Positions 46,865-56,914 of a stretch of DNA of 64,000 nt are shown here, piece by piece; within the stretch, counting starts at the first letter, position 1, and each line of letters begins with the position of its first letter. The notes below the pieces were generated by a model. That model saw only the letters and a list, made by a program, of their open reading frames with translations. It ran no database searches and was not told the DNA's origin. The DNA is taken from positions 2,170,001-2,234,000 of the forward strand of contig JAUKUA010000003.1 of the NCBI GenBank assembly GCA_030549175.1, in the 5' to 3' direction. The stretch comes from Lasiosphaeris hirsuta. Its lineage: Eukaryota; Ascomycota; Sordariomycetes; Sordariales; Lasiosphaeriaceae. The translations under genes and the position numbers were made by a program.

Positions 46865-49010
46865 TGTTTGGTTTGTTCTTGAGGTGACGGCGGACGACTA
46901 TTGGAAAGGGGCAGCCACCCCGAAGCTCTTCGGACAAACGGAGCAACAGAAATGCACCGCACAGATTCTGGTGTTGTAATCAACCACGAGAGGGAGATAC
47001 GCGGTGCGCGTCGGACCCCGTTTCGTGAGTGAGGCACTCTCCACCGGTCAGACGAGACGGAGTCGGCAGGCTTCTAGAAGTGAGTTGGGGCGGGGGTAGG
47101 GTGCACGCACAGACGACTCCTTGCTGCTTACGGAAAACCAATCACGGTTTCGAGTCCTTCGACTTTGAGGCTCTTGCGACAAGGGAAGCTGAAAACGCCG
47201 CAGATCAGGGTGCTGATAATTTGCGCAGTTGGAGAATTTCCCTTAGTCGTGCGTTCATCTTTGCCACTGTTGGTGTTGTCAGTTCCAGCTGTGAGGTCGG
47301 TCGACGTCCCGGTCAGTCACGCTTGCCCATACGTGCCGTGGTTACCTCTGAAGTTAACCTGACTGACAGCTGCCCGAAAACGACCCACATTGCACTATCC
47401 GTTGGATGTGGGGTTGGCTGGTCTGAACTGGTTCCATGAGCCACAACTCTGCGGCCTCCAGGTCGCTTCGCAACTTCCCCTCAACCCATGGACCAACCCA
47501 TCAGCCACCATGGCGCTCACCACCTCACTGTGCCATATCCCCTCGTCTCTCATACATCCCTTGGCTTTTGCCATCAAAGCATTATTGTCATGAGCACCAC
47601 GCGAATATGCGCTCAGTACTTCTCCAATACCACGGACCATGCTTTTCGACATCACAACAGGAAGCACGTCGTCCTGCCTCCACGGCGTCACACAGCAGTT
47701 CATGGGCGGCAGATTCCGTTTTCTTAGCCGCTGCAGGTGGCAAGCACGAGCCTATAGCTCAACTCCACTCTCTCTCTCGTGCAGGTCCCGAACCTCCTTT
47801 CCGACGTTTCCCTTCTCAGCTCAGTTAACCAAAGACTCGACGAAGGGACCTGGAAACACCGGCCTGACGTCGCCTGACATCCTAGTCACCGGTTTCTGCG
47901 AGATCCAGCTCTTTTGTCTTGGTCAGCCGTTGTCTTGGACACGCGGTTGACATGTTCCACTGTGCTTCCGTGGCTGCCCTTGACATTTGGCCAAACGGCG
48001 CGGCCAGGGCTTTCGGGCAAGTGCCTCAGATGACGGAATATCCCAAACAAGCGTTCGATGCTGGCCAGGCCGGCTCGATCGTGATGGGCCAATTTCGGCA
48101 TCTTGATCTCCCTTGATACAAGCGGTCAGGCGGGTAGACGTCATTACAACCCCCTTCATTGCAATACAAGAGATGAAGGCCTGCTGCTGCTTGACGCAAT
48201 CACCAAGGATCCAACACGGATGAGTACATCGGTTTGTTGTTGCTGTTGTGCAGGAGTAGTCGGCGATTTGCCCGGAGTTATCTCCGGCGAGAAATGATTG
48301 TCACCAGAACCTCCTGTTGTAACATCTATTCTCGAGGTGACCTTCTACCTCGTTCCATTGGTCATGTGTCCGGGCTCTCCGATATTGCTTTGACCTCGGA
48401 TGCGGAACGATGGTTGTTGCATACTCTCAGCCGTTATCCTACGTTTTACGGAAATCACGATCCAATGAAGTAATGGTCTTCTTCGTTGGCATCATGCTCG
48501 ACATTCTGCAAGGTCAGGGGTCTTTCTTTTCTCCGATTTATGAGCCCCGGTTTCGACTCCAGTTTGTGCAAGGGATTTGAGCCGCTCGTGGTGAAGACAA
48601 AAGGCGCACGTCATGCATTTCAACACGACAACGCCGTAGGGGATCTGTCCTAGCGGTGGCTTCTGGTTCGGCGCCCTACCACCGGTGCCGGGGGCCCGGG
48701 GCGGAACTGCAGGCTTAGCACCTGCAGTTACCCGTTGCGGGCCGGGAAGCCATCCCACAGCATGAACAGCGATCAAGACAGTCTGCATTGCGGGCTTTGG
48801 ATCGTGACGGGCTCTCCCCACATCAACAAAACTTGGCTCAATGGGGCCACACCCCTCTCTAGCGACCGTTTATCACTGAGACATATGCACTACCCGCCCA
48901 GTAGTTGGGCCTCCGAGTCTCTCTGCGGGTTTCCGTTATAACCAGCCTTGCGTCACCAGGGAAATACCCGCAAGAATTGAGTGTCAAGATCACGGATTGG
49001 GTGATCGTGT

Positions 49011-49026
49011 GGGGGGGGGGGGGGGG
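49011..49026. repeat. Mononucleotide G16 tract
   Basis: Sixteen consecutive G follow gatcgtgt, in the gene-poor region about 970 bp from the LigB-type gene's 3' end. The length may be miscounted in the assembly. Confidence 0.8.
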
Positions 49027-49994
49027 TTATACAGCCCCACGCCTTCATACAGGGCCGCCTAAGCTGTTTTGTCGTGGAATAATTGGATGGCACAAACAAT
49101 AAGCACCCGCGAAGCGCAACTCAGGGTCCGAATCGAGACACGACAGGACGCCGATACGTGTAGTATACACGGAGCTCATTTAGCATGCTGTGTTACTTGT
49201 TGCTCAGGTCGAGTATCCTTGTCTTTTTTCGCCGGGATCCTGTTATTTTTTTCCGCCTGGCTAACTACTTATTGGTTGAGCAACAGGCCCAAGAGCTAAT
49301 GAATGTATAGACATTATTTTGGAGTTGTAATATGACGTCTACACGGTCCCTCAACCCTCGACAAGATGCCAGCATCGATCACTACAACTGCTCCAATACT
49401 TGCGGCAATCGAGACTTGCCGAATCCTCCCGCCCTTAGAAATGTCGTCGCCGTTCTCACGCATCCTTGAGGAAATGCTCGTCAGCTTCGACAGTAGGGCC
49501 AAGGCTACGATCGGATCGTGTTCAGAGGCGGGGAAGGGTTTGCTGACCTAGTGTGGACCATTTACCGCCAAGAAGACCTCTCTTGGACCACCCTGTTTCC
49601 CCCGATCGCGAAACCAGACTTGAGCTACCGAGATCAGAGATCTGCAGTCTGTAGTTGCTTGATCGGTTACGGGCGACTGACAACGCTCGTCCGTGAAAGT
49701 TAAAAGGACAGCGCGAACTGGCGATCCGAAACTGGTCAAGCAAAAGTTCCTTGCACAAGTCATGCTTTTTGGCTGCCATACTCTATACCAAGGTAAACGG
49801 GACAACGGTGCCCTGATCAATCCCAAACAAAGTCGCAGCCACTATCACAGTCATGGTGCTCGAGGCGTTATGTAGAGACTTGGCTGAGTCACCTGCACTG
49901 TTTCCAAGCACCGCATTCCGACCGATTTCCCGATGAACCCTTTTTCTCCTTTCTCATTTTCCCCATCAGGCTTTCCAACTTTCCCATTCCCCCA

Positions 49995-51142
49995 TCAATC
50001 CCAGTTCCCCAAGGTAAACTGCGTGTTGCACATATTCGTAAGCTCCCAATCCTCAGCGCCCATAACCCCCGCCACGCCAACATCTTCCTTGCTCCCGCAC
50101 AGGCCCGCCACAAACATGGTAGCCATGAAATGGTCGTCGGTGGCGTGGGCGTCGCGATACTTGGGATGCTTCATCAAGCTGGTCGCCTTGCGGCGCAGCA
50201 GCGGCCCGCCGACGCCCCGGGGCCCGCTACGGATCTCGCGGCCGTAGGCGAGGGCCTCGTTGCGCGGGACCGAGTCAGCGTCCTCGTAGCCGGCGCAGAA
50301 AACGTCAATTACCTCCTGGCGGAAGTCGAGCGCCCACGGCTCGGGCGGCGTCGGCTGCGCAAAGTTGTCGCGGTGCCGCAGCATCGGCCCCCACACGTTG
50401 CGGAACAGGTTGTGAACGGCGCCGCCCGAGCCGATGAAGAGCGTCCTGGCGGCGCGCGCGCGCAGCGGTCGGAGCGCGGCGCCCACGGCCACGTGTAGGT
50501 GCGGGTCGAAGAGGGCGTTCATGGAAATGATGGTCGTCGGCGGGCACCCCCGTGGGAACATCCGGATCAGGATCAGGTATGTGTCGTGGATCCCTGGGAG
50601 AGATCAGCGGTTGTGGTATCGGTTGGGAGGGGAGCAGCTTACAGTCAAAGGCCGGGTCGGCCTCGGCTGGGATGCCGGCTGCGGAGAGGTGGGCTTGGAG
50701 CACCGGGACGTAGGCTAGGTCGGGGTTGAGCACGTAGGGCTTGTACCTGATTTGTATTTTAGGAGGGACAGTCCGGCGGCACAAAAGGAGGCATAGCGTC
50801 GGCGACCAGGGTTAAGGCCATCGCAATCAACTCACTTGGCTGGGTCGACGAAGAGGACGGGGGCCTTTTCGGGCTTGGGGTTGGACGAGATGAGGACGCC
50901 ACCGGGGTTAGCCGTAGCCCAATGTGCGCCCTGCTCTCTCCTGTCAGTGAAACTAGATGTTTGAGGGACTGTTGTAAACTCACCATGATGACGACGTGCT
51001 CGATACCGTGAGCAAGGGCGTCATCGCCGCACTTCTCCCAGTACCGGGCCGACGCGCTGTCCTCGCCGAGCATCATTGCTGAGCCATGGGAGAACAGGTG
51101 GACTGGCGCCATGGGCTCCGGTTGCGTCGTGCCGACCGCCAT
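49995..51142 (-). CDS. LigB/DODA-type extradiol ring-cleavage dioxygenase
   Basis: Four exons (50984-51142, 50836-50930, 50643-50746, 49995-50593) give 318 aa. The fold is class III extradiol dioxygenase: His19 (HLFSHGSAMML) and His56 (IMGAHW) match the Fe(II)-binding His pair, W120-I-H-D resembles the conserved D-H-G loop, and H180 (GSGGAVHNL) matches the late catalytic histidine. EPWALDFRQEV and HPKYRDAHATDDHFMATMFV are typical of the C-terminal half. These enzymes use Fe(II) and O2 to open catechol rings, as in DOPA 4,5-dioxygenase. The substrate is unknown. No other aromatic catabolism gene is adjacent. All four exons are in phase. Confidence 0.87.
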
Positions 51143-51235
51143 GGTGCCTGCCCTTCACAATGGAATATTTGCTACTCTGTGATTCTGTTGCTTCAGTTGC
51201 TGATCACAAGCAGCCCATGCACTGATGTTCAAACT

Positions 51236-51283
51236 CAATTGGCGCTGCAATTGGCGCTGCAATTGGTGCTGCAGTTGATGCTG
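51236..51283. repeat. 12-bp minisatellite, four units
   Basis: Four tandem 12-bp units (caattggcgctg, twice exact, then two variants caattggtgctg and cagttgatgctg) lie about 95 bp upstream of the dioxygenase start codon, so they are in its promoter or leader. Confidence 0.75.
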
Positions 51284-51915
51284 AGGCGGCACGGTAAGTG
51301 GGGGGCAATGCCACAAATACAATAGAGTACTTAACCCATAGGCTATACCATCTCACTTGTAATGCTGAGGGAATGCCTGGGATGTCTGCTCTGTTCCGCG
51401 CATTTGTAGACTAGAGCAAGAGCTCGGGCCGATCCGGAGTCCGCCGGGGTGATGCGGTGTGGAGTGCGGGTGCACAAGGTGGGGCCGGGCGGAGGTCCGG
51501 GTCGGATAGTGGGGGTTGGTCAGTTTGGAAGTAGCGGAGCGATTGAATCTGATGATATTGATTGAACTACCATTTTCATGGCTTTGAACCTTTAAAATTC
51601 CAGTCGACGAGCACATTGCCGTTGAGTGGAAGTGCGACGAGGGATTTCAAAACAGATCGGCATCATGCCAGGAATTGGAGATTTTTAGGTCCGCGTAGGT
51701 ACATACCGTATGCCTCAAACTCAAAGATGGCATCTAAAACTGCTTATGTCCTAGAACTAAGTCACAGTCCCGAGAAGATCTCATAATTATGTATAATGTC
51801 GAGGTCCGCAGAAAACGATACCTAACCTACTTGTAGGTAATCTCTGAAAAAATCCGAGGCAGAGCAGTGGCTCAAAAGAGTGTGTGAATTGAGCATGCTC
51901 TAGCTAAGAGAGCAA

Positions 51916-51988
51916 GGCGCGTGAGCGCCGAATATATACAAAAGAGAGAGCGGCGCCAAGGAGCTGGGCTCCTTGCCACAGCTGTGGC
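51916..51988. repeat. Cluster of three hairpin-forming inverted repeats
   Basis: GGCGC-gtga-GCGCC spans 51916-51929, CAAGGAGC-tgg-GCTCCTTG spans 51957-51975, and the perfect palindrome GCCACAGCTGTGGC spans 51975-51988. The last two share a base. Three perfect inverted repeats within about 75 bp is unusual for this window. They could be transposon-terminal or structural RNA sequence; no terminator role is expected in a fungus. Confidence 0.55.
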
Positions 51989-52288
51989 TAATGCCAGAGC
52001 GTTGTGCCACACCCACCGCAGGTATGCGACATAATCATATACGATCCATGGATGTGTCCAGTCACTTCACCAACCTTCTACGAGAAATTATTTAGTATAA
52101 CTTAAAAAGCATGACCTCTCACATTACATACTACAAGAGTCTCTCCATGGACTAAACCACTACCGTGATGCTAGGTTTCCCTACACTCGGCATCTTAGTA
52201 CTCGCTCGTGTCACCTCTGCTGCACGAACAGAACACACTGCACATATTGAACCGATTCGATTCACATCATATCCTCCATCTCGTTAAT

Positions 52289-52519
52289 ATGCCGGTGAAA
52301 TCAGTCATCGACAATAGCCCGAACCCACAGATGGACAGCATGGAAAAGGAAAAAGATGACGAAAAGGAAGCGGAAAAGACCAGAGAGACGCAGAAGAAAA
52401 AGATCAGTGTATATCACTGCAATTGCAACACAGTGGGATGTTCACCACGCAGCAGCTGGGTTTACACGAAGGAATCAAAGTGCGCATATTGCCTCTTCCA
52501 CCTCTGCCTCAACAAATAA
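52289..52519 (+). CDS. Small Cys-rich protein, putative zinc-binding
   Basis: The 76-aa frame begins at an ATG at 52289 (MPVKSVIDNSPNPQ). A highly charged helix (EKEKDDEKEAEKTRETQKKK) is followed by a compact cysteine cluster: YHCNCNTVGC, SSWVYTKESKCAYC and LFHLCLNK. The pattern C-x-C-x4-C ... W ... C-x2-C-x3-H-x-C resembles small fungal zinc ribbons in which a Trp precedes the second Cys pair. There is no signal peptide. It lies in an AT-richer, repeat-rich part beside transposon relics, so it may be an accessory or orphan gene. Only sequence shape supports it. Confidence 0.42.
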   Translation: MPVKSVIDNSPNPQMDSMEKEKDDEKEAEKTRETQKKKISVYHCNCNTVGCSPRSSWVYTKESKCAYCLFHLCLNK

Positions 52520-54068
52520 TGTCACCTCTCGCCGGGCCTGAGGCACATTTGAATGCTGCCGGAATTGCCATCATCAACATTCAACCGAACCTAGTAAAAG
52601 TTGGGGGGGATAATATTAGAGAATTATTGAAATTCAAAGTTAAGGAATAAGGAGTATAGGATTTAACTAGAAGGAAATTGAATTGTATTTTACGTCAAGG
52701 TGCTCCAAGTCCAGTAGTGATGCTCTCTGTGAGTGAACTTCGGGCAGAGTACCTTTCCTGAGACGAGTCATCATTAGCTAACCAGATGGAATGTGGAGCG
52801 GATGCAGAGCACTGGCGGTGGTGCTTGCCCTTCATACGGGGCGACAATTCACAGGCAGTACCTTCCCAAACACCATGCAACCAGACGATCATACCGCCTC
52901 CAATTGTCGCCCCTAAACCCGTATAGAAAGCACAAGGCGCTCGCAGAGGGATGTGCCGAGGTGGGGACGGCGCTCTCTTGCCTGGAGTCGCGCGCCTGGC
53001 AGGCCTCAAATCTAGGGGGCCAGGGGAGAGGTCGTCAAGTAGGGCCCTATAATAGCTTTGCTGCCATGGTTTTCGGACTAATGGTGGCCGCGGCTGAGAG
53101 ACAAATCGCCCGGGCAACACTGTCATCCCAGGCAAACTTCCACGTCCTCCGACCCAGACGCTCCTGACCGAAGCTCGATCTCCAGTTCGTATGCTTCACG
53201 ACCATTATCCCCTCCGAGATGGATGACGAACCTCTTATCTTCGTCGATGGCGACCTACCAAGACTCTCCCCCTCTTGGTAACTCCTTTGTGCTCTAACCT
53301 GGCACGGCTGAGGCACGCCGTTCCGTCCCAGAGATGGTGTTCTACTGATCAAGGCCGCGCCGTCGGATTGCCGGTGATCTACAAGAGTCAGGGTTTTATC
53401 GTCGGGAAGGAACCAGCCGGTCGCTATCGCCACCCTATCAATTATTAATCCTGCTATGATAGAAAAAAAGAGAACTATGAAATACAGGTTTCATTGTTCC
53501 TACGCATTCAACCCCCAACAGCAGCTGAACGATTGTCTCGTGGCCATTCCCAGCAGCAGACGCAACTAGGACCGTGCCCATCTATGCCAAAGACCATGCC
53601 CATTCGCCGTAACGGCACGCTGAAATCCGTAAAACCCCATCATCTACTCCGTGCCGTCATCCGTCATACTAGCGCTAAGGGTGGCGCCACTCAGCTAAGA
53701 CGTCGGCTTCAGCCTAGAGTAGCCTGTCGAGTAACCAGGGCTATGATGTTCTCAGCCGCGCTACGGCGCTGGCCGGGGATTTGGAGATCGAACCACTGCG
53801 TTGCCCAGACGTACCTGGTATGGAGTAGGCAGAGACGCGCTGTGGCAGTCGCGGCCAGGGGTTGAACTGGCCCGTGCGGAGAAAGTTTGGACACTGAAAT
53901 CGTGGACACTGATTTCGGCTCTACTGTACAGCCGGCGATAGGGAGGGAGGTAAGAATATAGAGAGCGGTGCCACCGCACGCTTTGTGGTGTGGCCGGCAG
54001 CGTAACACCTCAGCCCGGGCCAGTTAAAGACAGCAGTACTAAAGGCACCTAAGCCGGGCATCGCCGAG
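52520..54068. other. Repeat-rich intergenic region upstream of transposon relic
   Basis: About 1.55 kb without a recognisable gene. Sequence near 53860-53885 forms an inverted repeat (ggccaggggttgaactggcc). The segment just before 54069 probably includes the 5' non-coding part of the pogo-type element, whose terminal repeats I could not define. Confidence 0.4.
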
Positions 54069-54958
54069 TTGCTTACGATCTCGAGCTCTAGAAGGCGTGA
54101 CTCCACAATGCAACGGCCCCACAATGCAACATTGCGATCGGCACGCCTAAGCGACAACCTCCGCATGTCCAACCACCAGCATTGCTTCAATTTTGATCCA
54201 AACAACACCAAATTCGAGATGGCTACTGTGCATGAGCAGAATATTCAGTCGGCAATCGATGAGGTTACCAATGGCAGTTCGCAGGTCGAGGCTGCGAAGT
54301 ACTACAGTATCCACCCGTCCCCACTCAGCCGACGCCTCCGCGGCAGCATTACCAAGCCAGCCAGCAAAATAGTGGCCAGGAAGCTCTCTCCTGAACAGGA
54401 GACCTTTTCGGTAGACTGGTGCCTTGATCAGGAGGCTGCTGGCCGCGTCCCCTGCAAAGCAAAGATCACCAGAATGGCGCAAGAAATCCGAGCCCAGGGC
54501 GGAGATTTTACCCCCATTGGTCACCGTTGGGTAGACCGCTTTCTTTCACGCCAGGATCGAGTCAAGACGAAGCAAAGCGTATTGCTAGAAAGAGCTCGAG
54601 TTCGAGGTTCTACGAAGGGGCGGTATAAGGATTTCTTCAACCGTTTGCGCTACTAGTTGCGGACTAAAAACATCGCCCTATGTAACATCGCCAATATGGA
54701 CGAGTATAGCATGTAGGAAACGCGCGTAGACACTGTTATGGGTAACTCTCTTACAGGCCGCGCGGTAGTTACGGGGCCAGACAATACCACTTAAGTCTCT
54801 AATAAAGGCAGTTACTACTGAGGGCAAAAGACTAACTCCGGCTATCGTCTTTACCAGAGCAACTCTCTAAGGCTAATGGTACCCTAAATGGCTGAAATAA
54901 CAGGAGAATATTCGTGATTAGAAGTACGACTACTCCCCTACAGGCGTCGAGGTAATTC
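54069..54958 (+). mobile_element. Decayed pogo-type (Tc1/mariner superfamily) transposase
   Basis: The open part (54069-54656) carries the N-terminal Psq-type helix-turn-helix (EQNIQSAIDEVTNGSSQVEAA, then LSRRLRGS) and the CENP-B/Tc5-type DNA-binding domain (QETFSVDWCLDQEAAGRVPC, GHRWVDRFLSRQ, ERARVRGSTK). The likely ATG of the transposase is within this frame at MATVHEQ (54219). After FFNRLRY the same frame continues into the DDE domain (NIALCNIANMDEYSM, GNSLTGRAVV, GKRLTPAIVFT) but is broken by many stops at places where the family has Gln or Trp. Such CAG/CAA-to-TAG/TAA and TGG-to-TAG/TAA changes are what RIP produces. The C-terminal half is missing, replaced by a LINE fragment. It cannot be active. 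Confidence 0.82.
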
Positions 54959-54984
54959 TTCAGTGGCAAGTACGCCACCATCGT

Positions 54985-55525
54985 CCAGAGCGGCCCACCG
55001 AGGATCTCCTGGAGCACGGAGGTAACGGTAGAAGATGCCTACCAAGCCTGCTGCGGGGTGCAGACAACGACACCGGGCCTCGACGGCATCACCACGACGA
55101 TGCTTAAAGCGGTGTGGTACGACGAGGACCCTGACGGGAGGGATAAGACCCCTACCCCCTTCGCCACGGCTATGACGGCCCTCTACGCTGAGTGCCTTCA
55201 CGTAGCACACTTCCCTACGGCCTGGAAGATAGCCGAGGTGGTGCCAATGCTTAAGATAGGCCGCTCCAGGGCGACTACTAAGGGCCTAAGGCCTATCTCG
55301 CTCCTTCTATGCGCGGGGAAAGGCTTAGAAAGGCTAGTAGCTGGAATGATGGGAGTTCTGGCTCTACAGGAGGGCCTTATCTACCTACCCACAATATACA
55401 GGAGGGATACTATAACGCTCAATAACGGACCTTCTAGCGGCTACTATCTTCGATATGGAAGATAGCCGACTTAGGGGCTTAGTAGTAGGTACGGTTACGG
55501 CCGACATAAAGGGGCTTTTAATATG
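54985..55525 (+). mobile_element. Decayed non-LTR retrotransposon (LINE) reverse transcriptase
   Basis: The frame from about 54985 to 55465 reads ISWSTEVTVEDAYQA, then TTTPGLDGITTTMLKAVW, then HFPTAWKIAEVVPMLK and GLRPISLLLCAGKGLERLV, which are RT motifs of fungal Tad1/I-type LINEs (usual forms NTTPGADGI and WRPISLL). After a frame change at about 55440 the reading TVTADIKGAF corresponds to the first palm motif with the catalytic Asp. The element then breaks off: the YADD motif and the RNase H part are not recognisable. It is truncated at both ends and directly abuts the pogo relic. Confidence 0.75.
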
Positions 55526-56150
55526 ACTTAGGAAATGTAACACACGTTTGCGAGTGCAAGTGCCGGGAGCACCGTCGGGATGTAGGGCATAGGATAAAGA
55601 AAACCTCCGCCGAAGTCCTTTGCAAGGAGCGGGATAGTTCGGGACGCAGGCCACAAAGAGACCTCAGATCACTCTCCCGCTTCCGGATACTCTCGCCCAG
55701 ACATAAAAGAGCCCTGGACCACCCAACTCTATTGAGTGATTCAGGCTTCAATTGATCTTCTTGCAACCCCCTAACCGCTGTTCCATCATCTTGCACTGCG
55801 GCCCTCTATCCTTGTCATCCCAGCGCCTAACAGCGTTACAGGCGAGGCAATCAAGGAGATAGACTCTTAATTCGGCTGACTCTTAAGGAAGTATACTGCT
55901 CTTCTCTGAGGGTAAGCGGGGAGTTCAAGGTATCTCGGATCGTAATGGGGGCTCCGCTGACTAACCGGCCAGGCTAGTTAGAGTATATTCTTAAGTACTA
56001 AGACTAGAGAGCGTTAGGTCGGGAACTAGCCAGAATTAGCACACAGGACTCTAGCTTAGCTTCCTTACATCCGGTCTCGGCTACATACCATTTTCCGGGC
56101 TTTATATCCCGTTTCCTAGGCTCCCGAGCTTCCATGTTCAGCAACATTAT
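55526..56150. other. Degenerate repeat sequence between LINE relic and 5S gene
   Basis: These 625 bp have no intact frame. Reading frames are interrupted by many TAG/TAA stops, as in the LINE relic, so this is probably further decayed transposon sequence. I could not assign it to an element. Confidence 0.4.
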
Positions 56151-56270
56151 ACATAAGAGAAGGACTCATGGGAAAACTAAGGATCCCGCCCGCTCTCCCA
56201 TAGCTAAACCAGTGACCGCCAGACCAGTAGTTAGGTCGGTGACGACCAGCGAATTCCTGGTGTTATATGT
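56151..56270 (+). rRNA. 5S rRNA gene, strongly diverged isotype or pseudogene
   Basis: A 120-bp segment aligns over its whole length with fungal 5S rRNA. The ends ACATA and TATGT pair as helix I, cccgcccgctc and tagctaaacc match the central part, and ccagtagttaggt followed by accagcgaat matches the internal control region (C box). A T-rich tail (tttgttttt, 56270-56278) can serve as RNA polymerase III terminator. Compared with the usual ggtgggtgaccacc, this copy has ggtcggtgacgacc, where both sides of the stem changed together so pairing is kept. Dispersed 5S genes with divergent isotypes are known in Neurospora. It may be a functional isotype or a decayed copy. Confidence 0.72.
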
Positions 56271-56311
56271 TTGTTTTTGCCCATTGTGGCTTCTTGCCAA
56301 TCAACCCCTTT

Positions 56312-56914
56312 TCAATTTGAAGACGGCCGACTCTGATAATAGAACAAAGCATCGGAAATTAGACAGACGAATATGAAAAAGTCCAATAGTACGGGTACCG
56401 CAACCAGAAAAAGCGTCTCCGGGTCTTGAACAGCAAATGCCGAGAGGCATGTGCCAAAGACAGTGGCTGGTGCAACCCAAAGAAGATGGAGATTTTTCCA
56501 CCGACCTCTCCGAAACAAGTCGACAGTGTTGATCCAGTATACAATCTCCAGAAGCGAGAGGAGTAAGAGGAGCAGAACGGGCACCCCATATGAGACGATA
56601 TGGCGGGCAAGCGCGGAAAGCTGCGATTTTGATGTGGGGTCAAATCTCTGGTATAACACAGTCAGCAGTGGGGGCGGTTGACCCCCAGGTACGAGACTCA
56701 CAGGTAATTCATGCACTAGCTTCCGGAGTCCTTCGCCTTTTAGACAAGAAAGAACGAGCATGGACATGGCCGTTATGATCCAGGACAGGAAGGCAGGGAT
56801 CACAGGAGATCTTAATGCCGTGACCCAAGGAAGGCCTTCGGTTGGGTGTCTTCGACATCGCAAAGGTTCTCGGCGCCGCCCACCGCCCCTTCGCCTCATC
56901 TTATACTGTTCCAT
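56312..56914 (-). CDS. Multi-pass membrane protein of unknown function
   Basis: The frame starts at an ATG at 56914 (MEQYKMRRRGGGRRREP) and is open for 200 aa. A GT-AG pair at 56648-56701 (54 bp, in frame, ctgac before the acceptor) is probably an intron, giving 182 aa with the join HELP-RFDPTSKSQL. Four hydrophobic segments are visible: VIPAFLSWIITAMSMLVLSC, HIVSYGVPVLLLLLLSLLEI, LHLLWVAPATVFGTCLSAFA and LFLVAVPVLLDFFIFVCLIS. The very basic N-terminus would be cytosolic. I do not recognise a family. It lies directly beside the 5S gene and the transposon relics. Confidence 0.62.
   Translation of the reverse strand: MEQYKMRRRGGGRRREPLRCRRHPTEGLPWVTALRSPVIPAFLSWIITAMSMLVLSCLKGEGLRKLVHELPVSLVPGGQPPPLLTVLYQRFDPTSKSQLSALARHIVSYGVPVLLLLLLSLLEIVYWINTVDLFRRGRWKNLHLLWVAPATVFGTCLSAFAVQDPETLFLVAVPVLLDFFIFVCLISDALFYYQSRPSSN

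Larger units (their letters stand above)
43700..49994. other. 6.3-kb gene-poor region
   Basis: No frame here has recognisable protein content. ORFs of 60-150 codons overlap on both strands. The best coding-like fragment is on the minus strand at 46223-46453 (LSPIIWFYELEPRSWPEV, then LTEEDLHYLPAKLKVQPV), which could be the remnant of a longer gene. Two long G runs (46850-46864 and 49011-49026) fall here. No tRNA, rRNA or transposon signature was found. Confidence 0.4.
51143..52288. other. Intergenic region with minisatellite and hairpin cluster
   Basis: These 1.1 kb are more AT-rich than the preceding genes. They hold a 12-bp minisatellite (51236-51283) and a cluster of three perfect inverted repeats (51916-51988). 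On the minus strand the hairpin region runs into tgtatatatt, like a TATA element. I could not define an LTR or transposon end. Confidence 0.45.

Noticed and set aside
23598..51142. A biosynthetic gene cluster around the extradiol dioxygenase or dehydrogenase
   Set aside because: No synthase, P450, transporter or cluster regulator lies near either gene; the neighbours are housekeeping genes or empty DNA.
51840..52011. Solo LTR on the minus strand starting tgtggcac
   Set aside because: It has TATA-like sequence and TG start, but I found no CA end with matching target-site duplication.
53860..53885. Possible tRNA T-arm on the minus strand (cagttcaacccctgg)
   Set aside because: The stem pairs only with an 8-nt loop and no D or anticodon arms are found; it is a simple inverted repeat.
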